DNA of 64,000 bases. Origin: Dermatemys mawii (lineage: Eukaryota; Chordata; Testudines; Dermatemydidae). Made by a program: the position numbers and the translations under genes. Below the pieces are notes generated by a model. That model did not search any database. It worked only from the letters and a program-made list of their open reading frames with translations, and had not been told where the DNA came from. The stretch spans positions 8,742,094 to 8,806,093 of the forward strand of contig ML677374.1 of assembly GCA_007922305.1 (NCBI GenBank), read 5' to 3'. Below, one piece after another: positions 29,727 through 40,800 of this stretch. Each line of letters begins with the position of its first letter. Position 1 is the stretch's first letter.

Positions 29727-32700
29727 GGAAAATGTTTTAGCAAAGCTCCCAGGAAATTCAGACCTTCTAAAACCTCAACTACCTCCAGGGAGGCAAAGGG
29801 AGAGGTTGGCAGTACCCAAAATGGTGTTTGAATCTACATAACCAGTGCTGTTGTATTTTAATCAAGGTGCTGGGGAAAATCACAAAAAGCAGCAGCTCAT
29901 CAGCACCTTTTGATAGATCCATGGTGCTGCTTGAGTGCAAGTTTCCATCAATAACTTAACAGATAAATCCCTCCTCTAATGTCTAGAGGGAGGCCCAGCT
30001 TTAATTTAAATCCCCCAAGAGTGAGCTGTTCATTTTGCTCTAGCCCATTCAGTTTTGAGCAGTTTCATATTAGGCACTGATTGTGAAGGTGGTTCCTTCT
30101 GTGCATGTCCCCTGGCTCCCATGAACAAATCAAGATCAATCAGTGGCTTACTTTAAGTGGAATTTGGAATTAAAAAAATTCTTAATGTTTAACTGTTGAG
30201 GGGAAGAACAACTTTCCTGGTAGTTTAATGTTATGGATCAGTGTCTGCAGCTGTCTTTCATCCACTGTAGGAATAAAAGGAGTAATATTCTCTGCTGTTA
30301 CAGTTCCCTTTGGAGTTCTGTATTTTTGCTCATTTCCTCCTCTGCTCAATTGATTTGGTGTTTGAATAAGGCATCTCATAGTATAGAACCAGACTTAGTG
30401 TACTTTCCAAACCTACATTCTTGTCTGTGCCTCATGAGGAAACCACCTAATCAGCTGGTTACTCTTGATTGTTTCCTGAAACAAGGCCAGACTCAGCTGC
30501 TGTAACAGACACACAAGTTTACACCCTAGTTGAAATACTTTTGTGCATTATGCTGAGATGATGTCAAATGGCTGAAGTGGGTACTGCTCTTGGACCAATG
30601 CATTTATTTTAAAAGAAAATATTGACTATGCTGTCGCTTAAGTGGAGGAATTTTTTTAAAAAAAAACCCAGGCCCAGTTTAGCCAGCAAGTGATGCAATG
30701 TTCACAACGTATTTCAATTTCTGCCTTGCTTTCACATACCCCTGGTTGTGAAGTGTGAAAGAGCAGGGTTCTGTTCCCACTCCAGAATGGGAGAGCAGAG
30801 GTGGGAAGCTGGCTTTTAGGCTCATGTGGTGTTGCAGTGGAGCTGGTCTGAAAACTGAACTGACTCAAAACAAGGATCGAGTCTGAAGCATTTCACACAT
30901 TCCCAGTAAGAAGTGGAGCCTTTCAGCTTTTTTTTCTAGTCAAGAGAGAGTCAGTTTTTGAAAGTGAGGAGGAGGAAAAGCTACCACTGGAGAATCAGAA
31001 CAGGATTTTCAGTTTTAAACCCCTTGTCCCTATACACTTGTCTAGTACAAGCTACGCCTGGAGCTCGGTAGAGCATAATTATACCAAGCAGGAAGGAAAA
31101 GTAACTACTGCCAGGGGTTAGGAACAGAGTTGGAGCATTCATTTCCTTTGGTGTTGAGAGTCAGACCAGTACCCCCTGAGCACTGAGTGGAGTAGAGGTT
31201 ATTTTGTGCTATTTCATCTATTTTATTAGCTTCAAGAGGGAAAAAAAAAATCCTGTTCCCTCCTTGGTGTTACCAAAATGGAGAAATCAGGCTCAAAGAA
31301 TAAAAGCAGGAGGCAATGGTGATTCAGCTTCTGTAGCTAAGTCTCATCTGCCTTCACCCCTTACTGTGTGTGGCAGGAAATCAGTTTAGACTAATCCTCC
31401 TCTGCATCTGTCAAATTCATTTTCCCCACCTCCTTATTAGTGACTCTGAAGAATTAATCTATGCAGAGATGTCTATCACTCCAGCAGCAGTGTGTACCTT
31501 ACTGAAGAGACCTATTGTGTGGCTAAGGAGAGCAGAACCTACAGTTCTAAACTCAGGTCTTTGATTCACTGTCTCATGTGCAAGCTCCCAAGTGAGCTGA
31601 TACTGTAGAAGACAGACTATTCTACTCCTTCCTGTGTAGCCTCTGAAGATGAACAGCTTACAACCCCCCGTGGTACATTCCACCAAAGCACAGCAGAAAG
31701 CAGTAAGATTGTTTAAAGTCTTGTCTAAACTCAGTGTCACAGCTTTAAAAAAAAATAAAATCAAATCTTGATGCAATTGTATAGTCCCAGCCTACTTTGT
31801 AACTACAGACTTACACATGTGTGGACACTCCATTAAACAGGGCCAGATTGTGACACAATCAATTATTTCCTCAGTATCTAGGCCACCTACACCTGCTGCT
31901 GTGCCAAGAACTGGAGTTGTAGGTGTTATGCAGCTGGTTAAAAGGAATGCAGGAGTTAGTACTTGGCCTAGCTCCAATATTCAACTCCCTGTCTAGCTCC
32001 TACCCTTCTGGGCTACTTTCCCTCTTTCCAAAGAGTGGGTGGGTGGGTAGAATCTGCATGATTGGGTCTCTTCCTTGCTGTTCATGTCCTACACATGCAC
32101 TATGAATTACATTGCTGTGAAACCATTAGACTGCACTACAAAAAAGGACAAATTGGAGAGGGGTGAGAAAAGCAGTGGTTTACCTGCCGCCAGGAGCTTG
32201 AGCAACCTCTCCATGAATTATTCTATAGTTACAGAGCAGTCTAGGAAGCACTTAACAAAAGTATTAAGTGCCCTCAACATCAGAGGTACAGTCAAAACTC
32301 AAGTGGAACCTACTAAGCTACATTAAATATTTTAAAGAAATGAAGTTACTCATGTTATAGCAGTTGCAATGTTTCACGGGGCCATAAGTATGTCTCAAGT
32401 CAGTTACATTCTATACAATTTGCATAGGGTTTTAGTGAAGGCCCTTGACTTTTGAGAAGGCTGACCATGAATGCTGCTTTATTGTTAATGGGCACTGCTC
32501 TTTGTATCACTTTTTCAAAGGAATAAAGGGAAGAGAGAGCTTCAAGCTGCTTGTGTTGCAAAACAAGTTCTCTTAGGCTCAGAGCAATCTTAACAGGATT
32601 CTGCTGCAAGATCCACAAAGTGGGTGATTGGTTTGTTTTACACTTCATTAGAAATACAAAGTCACTGGGAAAATGCATGCCAGACATTTTAAACACTTAC

Positions 32701-32997
32701 AGGGAAGTATTAGCTCAACTGAGTGATGCACACATCCAACTGAAGTTCAGTGGCACTTGGATGATTAATGCCTGGGTGCTAATTAATGTTGGGCTTTTCA
32801 CAAGAGCTTGAGTGTGTCTTAATCAACCTATGACTCTGGACCCAGTCCTTTTCTGACCTGGTTTACACCATTAGTATTTCCCTAGCTTTTTGCACTAGCA
32901 TGAAGAAGAATCAGCAGCATCTGTTAAGCAAATCCCTGAACTCTTCTTTGATTCAACACAAAAAAATTAAACTTCTTAGTAAACTACTTTGCACATT

Positions 32998-33008
32998 TTT
33001 ATTTTATT
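32998..33008 (-). terminator. CLUH poly(A) signal, two overlapping AATAAA
   Basis: On the minus strand this reads AATAAAATAAA, followed about 35 bases later by TTTTTTGTGTTG, a strong GT-rich downstream element. Confidence 0.5.
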
Positions 33009-33084
33009 TAAAAGAGGTTTAATTAATGGACTGAACTGGAAGACATTACCAAAAAACCCTTCGGTGAAAGATGCCTTGTAGTCA

Positions 33085-33090
33085 TTTATT
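33085..33090 (-). terminator. CLUH alternative poly(A) signal AATAAA
   Basis: AATAAA on the minus strand is followed by GGGTTTTTTGGTAATGTCTT about 30 bases on. It could be an alternative end. Another AATAAA at 33960-33965 has a weaker downstream element. Confidence 0.4.
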
Positions 33091-34412
33091 GAATGTTTTC
33101 CATGGACAGGGGGAAAGCAAGTTCTTTTGGATCAGGGATGCCTCCTGCTTTGTATATTCCCCCCGCCCCCCCAAAAAAGTTACAAATACCCAGTAAAGCA
33201 GTACAGGAACTCAAGGGTAGAGAGCTGTGATAGCACTTGTTTTCCCAGAAAGTCATCAAAAAGCAATGCAAATTAGCATGGTGTCAGTGCTGACAAAGAG
33301 ACTGGACTCCTTGGGCAGCATGATATGGTTTTGGACTAGCAATCATATCTCACTGTATGTCTTCATTTACTTGGAAAAGGACATTCAACTCTGTCGGCAT
33401 CCCATAACCTGCAGTGGATCTCACCTCTTTGCCTTGTGACAGCACCAGCAGGGAGCATGCTGTATTTAAGGGGGAAGGGGAGGCAGAAGCGAGAAGAGTC
33501 ACTATGGTTCATTCATTGGCATCTGCCCTGTCAGTAACATCCATTGCCTGCAATGGAAGTTCTGCTGGGAGTGATCTCAACCCAGCATGCAAAAAAAACC
33601 CCAACAAAAACCCCAACACAAGACATCCCTAGCCTTAAGTGCTATGGGATTTTTAGTATTCTTTCAGCCCAAGGGAAAAATGCCTAGTAATTTTAGATTG
33701 TGTAAAAGACACACATGATTCAAACCTGTAGAAGTTTGCTGATTACCTTACAATTAAAAGACAATTAACTTCTGATGCTCATTCAGCTTTGTATTAAAGC
33801 AGCTGCTGTAATAAGGGCAAACTCCCCTCCCCAAGCTATTCCAACAGAGGCCAAGTTTTCCCCTTGTGTGAATTTCATTTGTACAGTCCACTCAAATGCC
33901 AACAGTGATCTAGGATAGGCACTAGGATTTTCCATGGTAAATGGATTTACAACAGGTCCTTTATTTAAACCCTCTCTTTGGATGCAATTTCTTAAGTTAC
34001 TTAGACTCAAGCAGAGCGCCCAAGAGCTGCACAACAAGCCACCGATCATGAAATCAGAATGTAAATAGTGTGAAAATCCCACGGATGCTCGGAACTGAAC
34101 AAGAAAAGAAAGGCTAGACGATCCAAATGGCTGTATCCTAATGTAGCAAAAAGCAGTATGTTTCCCCTCAATCGTCACAGGTTTAAATGAGCGAGACAAA
34201 CCAAGATGGCTGCTTTTTTCCCCCCTTAGGGAAGCAACTAAAAAACCAGCAACGTTTGGCTTGGAATCCAGGTTTCAAGCTAGAACTGAGCACAGGGATG
34301 GGTGGTTTGCAAAACAGTGTCCCTTCGTCAACATAAATGACCTGAGAAGTGTCCTACCTCCAGACAATGCATTTGGAATTCAGATATATGTACAAAGTAG
34401 AAGTGGACCGAT

Positions 34413-34460
34413 GACACACACACACGCGCGCGCAGCACACACACACACACACACACACAC
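34413..34460. repeat. (CA)n microsatellite with CG interruption in CLUH 3'UTR
   Basis: Two CA runs are separated by GCGCGCGCAG. On the CLUH transcript it reads (UG)n, 260-307 bases after the stop. Confidence 0.95.
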
Positions 34461-34719
34461 GGACGTGACAGCCCCTGGCTGTGCTCACCTAGGAAGGTCT
34501 TTTATATACTGCTGCATCCTGGCCACCTTTCCCCCTTCGCGTGGCGGACGCGAGCGCAGTCAGATTCTAGTTCGACTTAGTTCTTTGCATTGTGTATTAA
34601 TTGTACCAGTGCAATAACATTGTCAAAAAAAGGAGAAGCTGCCCCAGGGGAGTCCAAGACCCTGGTTCAGATTCAGAAAAAGGGGAGGGGTTAAATTTTT
34701 GTTTAAAGCGAGGTTCACT

Positions 34720-34885
34720 TTAAGTAGAGCTCTGTGCTGGGGGCACCTCAGCAGAAGGCAGGCTCGGCTCATCCTCTCTCTCGGAGACTGGGTCTTCTGC
34801 TTCCAGCGGTTCGCTGCTCTTCATGGCCTCCTGTAGCTGCTGGCGTCGCTGCACCTCTGCCTTGAGGTTCTCCAAGTCCTTTTGG
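34720..34885 (-). CDS. CLUH: CLUH last coding exon: C-terminal tail and stop (window residues 1186-1240)
   Basis: It encodes [20 protein letters not shown], then an acidic, poorly conserved tail ([17 protein letters not shown]) ending AQSST and TAA. Acceptor CCTCCTCAG. The exon runs on into the 3'UTR. Confidence 0.96.
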
Positions 34886-37800
34886 CTGAGGAGGAAAGCA
34901 GAAAGGGGTGGGGCATGTTACAGTGGCTTTGGGGACATGAGCATTGTGGGGGAAGGGAGGAAATCCTGGGGGATTTCCAGCCTCCTCCAGCATCTCATTA
35001 AAATGCCAGCCCTCTGGTGGAGCAGGCCTCTGGACACCACCTGCCAAATGCTGCTGGCCTGTTTAACAGGGGCAGGGTAACCCACTCTGCTCCAGGCTAG
35101 ATAGGGAAAGGTTCAGTTAGACCCTCTCTCTGCTTCCGGAGATGGAGGGGAGAACATGCGTATTCTCTTCCTAGACGTGGGATCCCACTGGTTCCTCGCT
35201 CTTTCCCTGACCCATCTGCTGGTGGGAACTCCAAGGCTAGATTTAAAGGTCTGACGGGCCGGACGTGGCCCATAGTTTGCCCATCCCTGTCCTAGCCCAT
35301 GAACCAACTTCAAAAAAGTAGCCACTTGATCCAGCCTTTCAATGGAACAGAAGAAACCACCTCTCTTGCTCTGCAGGGGACCAGCTTAGCACATGAGGTA
35401 GGATCTTTATTAGCACCCAGAGGTACCAGCAGTGAAAGTCCTTTAGTAGCCCTGACTTAAAAGAGTTAACCTAACTGTCATTGAGAACAGTTTCTTTTCC
35501 CAATGCCAGTCCTCTCCCTAGTGAGCTGCCATCTGGCTCCCGTGGGTTTTTTGCTGGACTCTCCTCTCCCCACTAAACATGGTCCCAAAGGACATCATAC
35601 CTGCGTTCCCCCTGCACCGGGCAGAGGTCACAAGATCAGAAGCCTACGGAGCATGGCTTACACATTTCACACTGCGTCTGATACCCTTGCCATCTTCCTT
35701 AGGGTGCCTGCTGACTGCTCCGCTGGGCCTGGGGCCCATCCTAATTCTGGATGGAGGTCAGCACTAACTGCCTCTACCATACTCAAGAGAGAGACTCAAG
35801 AGTTTGAAGGCCCGGCATGTGTGAATTCAGCAATACCTTGAAGCCGCCATACCCGGCTCAAACAATCTGTTTACCGAAGACAAACCCTTCGTGTGGACTT
35901 GATTTTTCTGACTGCATTTAGTAAAAGGCATCAACTTCCCCACAACGCTTTGCCATGTATCGGAGTCCCCTCCCCCGCAACCAGAAAGTCGACACTGACT
36001 CAGAGCTCAATACAAATGGAAGTGTCAGGTTAATAATCCCTTGGGAACAGGGATTTACGGGGGCAAAGTGATTTTCCCAAAAACAGGCGTTGAGTGGGGC
36101 GAGGCCAGAAACGCAGCACGCCAACGCACGTAACACTCTACCTGAGTGGAATGAAGAGGATTCCATTGATAATGTTGAGCTGCTCTAGCACACTTGCCAT
36201 ACTGGGAGCGGTGAACTAGGGTTAAAAAACAAATAGAAATACATCAAGTCAGTCATTTGAGAGCCACCAGAGAGCAGTCACACCACAGCATTGACTCTTG
36301 CTTGATAATACTCCTTCCTTCGGGGGGCTGAAGGATAAGTCAGTTACGGTCCTGTACATTTGTACAGCACCGGGCGCAACAGGGCCCATCTTAGTTGTTT
36401 ACTACAAGAGCGCCTGGGGACCCTATTAATAGTGCAATGCTGCAGGCCACAGGCAAGAAAGATGGGAGACAGAGCAGGGCAATAGGACTGAATAGCTATG
36501 TCAATTCTGGGACCAATTAAATGAGCCAAATTTGAATGGATTTGGGCTTTTTAATTTCAGGGACTAAGGAGAATTAAACCTTATGAGCCATTCCCTCAGA
36601 AATTGACAGGAGGGTGGGAATGGGGGTGGAGAGGGAGGATTAGCCTTATTGCCTTGGCCTGACCGCATCCCCTAATTCGAGTTGCATCCATAATCTTGCT
36701 TAAGATGTTTCATTTTAATCTCTCTATTCCGTAGCTGCAAAGGGGGGAAAAGCACAGAGCTGCGGCCAGTGACACTAATGCATCCCCTCTCGCTCCCAGT
36801 GGGACACTGCCTCTACAGAACCAGTGGGGTAAGCAGCCAGGAACCCAGCAGCACCACAGCTTCTGCACAGCAAGTCCCAAATAGCACTCGCCCCGTGCGT
36901 TTGGGATTTTGCCAGGCACAGAATGAGAACTTTGCTCCTGCAAGGTGCACATGCAGATAAGAGTGGCTGGGTTTGGAACCCGACTCTTCACACGTTAATT
37001 CCTGCACTGCTGGCATGGCCCTGCTATGATATGATAGGATACAATAGGATATATGCCGTCCCACCTCCTGTCAGGTTAGTGCTGCCAATACCGTTAGGCT
37101 GAACGTTTATTTACACGGTGCTTGCTTTCTGTGGATTTAAAAACGCTTTGCAAAGAATGGGGACCATTTTACAGAGGAAACAGACACAGAGAAATTAACT
37201 GACTTGCCTACAGTCACAGTTAATCAGTAGCAGAGAGAGAACTAAGGTGTTCCAGGCTCCCATTCAGCGAGTGCCTGATTCTTTTGTACCTATTTTTCCA
37301 GCTGCGACTGACCATGTTACAGAGCAAATCACCCAACCTTCCTACCTCCTAAGTTTAGCATCCAGGTTCCCAGGACTTTCTTGCAGTTATCTGACCACAA
37401 AACCGCCTGAAAAATTAAAAGCCAACAGCGCATGCATCAAATTGGTGCATGAACTAGTGTTACCAATGAAGGTTTCAAGGAGTCAATTTGAAAAAGGTAC
37501 CCTGCAGTTATCAGGTGCTTTCTGACTAGCCCATTTCTGCAAACCTATAGACCAAATACACCTGAGTTTCTCTTGGGGCAAAAGAAAGTCTTAACTGTGA
37601 GGTTATGGGTAAGGAATCCAGAAGAACATTGCTGTGCAGGTGGGGTTTTAAAATCCAAGGTTGCACTTAGACACTTCTGTTTTGGAAGATCCTACCTGTC
37701 AAAGAAACCCCGTGCAAGTAAACTGGGAAAGACCAATAGAGTGGGTAATATCTCCCCAACTGGGAGAAACGAAGTTCACCCATCGCAACTGTTATTGCAG

Positions 37801-40800
37801 CAAATACACCTTTTTGTGACAGATACCCAGACTGCCCTAATGCATGCAAGTTACCTTGAGTGGCATAATGTTAGCAGTGGATCCATTCTTGTAGATCTCA
37901 TTCATTGTGCGTTGAAGAGCCACTGCTTGCTGAGTCAGGTATTTCAAGTACTCAGAGCTTTCTTTGGTCTTTTCGTGGTGTTCTCCAAGCTGGCCAGAAA
38001 TAATAAAAAAAACTGTATCAGAACAAACTCCGAACTCTGCCTGAATCCCGGCATCTAAATGGTTACGTGAGACAGTGTAAGATTTCGCCTACTGAAACCC
38101 ACCGGGACTGGATTTCATCTCACGGTAGAATGTGTGTGGATGACCCGGTATAACATCGACACTGCCTGCAGGCAGTTGCTTATCAAAGCTGTGCGCTTGC
38201 ATCAAGTAGATGCATGTTCTCTCTCGGGTTCAGAGACATTTCCTCCACCAGGCTGAGCATTTTGTCAATGAGAGCGAGCTCAATCAATTGCCTGACTTCT
38301 CTGTCAAGCAGGTCTGCCTGAATACGTTGGCAGGTTTGCTGCATCTCAGTGGGTTTTGCAAGCAAGAGAGGTTCCTCTTCCCCAGGACTGGTCTGTGGCT
38401 TAGACTTGAAAGAGTATTATCGAGAGCGAGAAGCACACACTGAATCGTCACTGCTTTCTCAGATCTTAGCGTTTTGCAGCAGCGATGAAGCCTGCAGGTG
38501 TTTCATGCAGACCGAACATCTGTCCAGTCACTGGGATGCGGAGGTTACAAGTCAAATGAGACACCTTGTGGCAATACTAGCAAAGACTAGTTTTCTAAAG
38601 GCATGTGGCAAGACAGTCACCTCCTAAGAGTCTAGGAGGAGTTCTCCACTGGCTGTTCGTACAAACAAGCCTCCCCCACATTGTAAGATGCAGGACGGCT
38701 TCAGCACAGACTAGGAGCTTCACACTGGAAAGCCAAATGGGCCAAGCGAAGAAGCAAGCATATACCACTGACCTGATTTTTGTAGATTGTATAGCCTTCC
38801 TTTTCATGCTGAAGAGCTGACCGGAATTCTGCTTTACTCTCGTACACTCGGGCTACCAAGTGATGGCTGCAATGGAAAGGAAGAGACATTTAATGAATGC
38901 ATGATCAATCAAGGGAGAAAGAAGTTCTGTGCTGCCAAGAAGTGCATGCAATGCTCAGTGCTAAGAACATAACAACGGTCATACTGGTCAGATCAATGGT
39001 CCATCTAGCCCAGCACTGTGGCCAATGCCAGATGCTACAAAAGGAATTAACAGAACAAGGACATCAAGTGATCCATCCGGTCATCCAGTCCCAGCATCTG
39101 GCAGACGGGCTTAAGGACACCTAGAGCAGGGGGTTGCATTTCTGACCATCTTGGCTAATAGCCATTAATGGATCTATCCCACCATAACCGTATCTAATTC
39201 TAATTTTTTTAAAAAAAAAGTGTTCACCTTCACATCATCCCCTGGCAAGGCGTTCCACAGGTTGATCCTGCATTGTATGAACAAGGTTGCACAGGTTGAC
39301 CATGCATGGTGTGAACGAGTACTTCCTTTTGTTTTTTTAAACCTGCTGCCACTTCACCATCTCAGCTCAAGGGATGACCAGGGTCGAAGGAGGCAGCGGC
39401 CAGATAATTGGCTCTCAGTACAGTGTTAGTGGTTACCTTTTCTCTGGTTAACGCTTCAGATTTACTCCATTCTAGATTAGGAAATTACACCTAAAATCTA
39501 GCAAAAATAGATCAAAACCTCATCACTCCAGCCAGAGAGAAAAGTCACCTCAGGCTGGACTTGAGAGGTTGATTTTTTGGTCACTTTCATTGCTTGGGAA
39601 CCAGAAGCTTGTTTTCTGTCCAGAACATTTTAAAATGCCAGTTATATGTTATGTGCCCAGCACTTCCAGGTAATGCCAAAGGCAACGAGAATACCTAATT
39701 CGTCAGGCTTCTCTCCCAGCCAGGTAATTAGAGTAAGAGGAAGCAACCCAGGGGTCTCCCCTTTCTAAAGGGGCATTTTGTTTTCTTGGAAAGTGAACTT
39801 GTGACTCTCTTGATTAGCCAGCCCTGAGAATCTTACAACAGAGACAACTGGCAACAACAGTGACAGTGAGAGCTGCCAATCCAAGTCACCTGGTGGCTCT
39901 CCAGTTGGGAGAGTCACCTTGGCTTGAACATTCTTGGAATGGAAGAAGCTTTTAGTGTTCGGCTTAGTTAGGCTAAGGGAGGTTCTGGATCTCAATGCAC
40001 ATCCTAGCCCCATGGAGTCACGCAGGGAGATGTTTTCTGCAGAATTTGTATCCATCAGTTTTTGGAAAACAAAATCAGATCTGTACGGGTGCTTCAGAAG
40101 ATTTCTGTCCACCCTAACGAAGTGCAGATGGCTGCAGCGTGGGGGGTGGCAATTCCAAGGGGGGCAATGCACACTGCCCAGTTTTTCAAGGGAGAGGTCT
40201 GTAGCAACAGGTATTTACCCAATGATTTAAAGATCTGATCCTAAGAGATGCCGAGTGCTCTCAACTTCCAGTGCAGTCACAAAGTGCTACATCAAGAGGG
40301 GCAGAATAGCTCAGTGGTTTGCGCATTGGCCTGCTAAACCCAGGGTTGAGAGTTCAATCCTTCAGGGGGCCAGTTAGGGATACGGGGCAAAAATCTTTTG
40401 GATTATTTCATTGGGGATTGGTCCTGCTTTGAGCAGGGTATTGGATTAGATGATCTCCTGAGGTCCCTTCCAACTCTGATAGTCTATGATTCTAAGCCCT
40501 TAACGGTGAAAGGCAAATGATCGGTGTCTCCAAGCTAGTTCAGCAAGAACCAACCACCAGGGGCTTTCCATGATCTCAGTCCCCAAAGATACTGATGATA
40601 TTTATCCCTCTCCTCCCAGCCTTCACTTACTGTTTGTATTCTTACACAGTAAGCAGGGGTCATCACATTGTATTGTGCTAGGTCCCACATGTAAATAATT
40701 CTAGACCCATGATTCTCAACCTTTTGAAGCAGCTATGCCAGACTCAGCCAAATCAAGATTCTCTGCCTTCCAACTGAATTAGGCAGCAGTCACCCTGCAG

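Larger units (their letters stand above)
25206..32974. other. Intergenic region between convergent LIS1 and CLUH 3' ends
   Basis: About 7.8 kb with no convincing reading frame. It holds a hairpin repeat (25440-25545), a CR1 3' fragment (26960-27228), a CORE-SINE-like copy (28585-28845) and a longer CR1 remnant (28850-29726). The stretches 25550-26950, 27230-28580 and 29730-32970 show nothing I can name. Confidence 0.75.
32975..34719 (-). other. CLUH: CLUH 3'UTR (end inferred)
   Basis: No reading frame of note follows the TAA on the minus strand. Two good poly(A) candidates end the region, at 33085-33090 and 32998-33008. A (TG)n tract lies 260-307 bases after the stop. The exact end is uncertain. 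Confidence 0.5.

Noticed and set aside
33783..34199. 138-residue open frame on the - strand
   Set aside because: It falls in the inferred CLUH 3'UTR after the stop codon and shows no domain or likeness to a known protein.
37573..38058. 161-residue open frame on the + strand
   Set aside because: It crosses CLUH exon V and its intron on the opposite strand, and resembles no known protein.
40300..40375. Possible tRNA gene
   Set aside because: A and B boxes are present, but the fold is imperfect and the sequence runs straight into a CR1-type tail, so it is a SINE.
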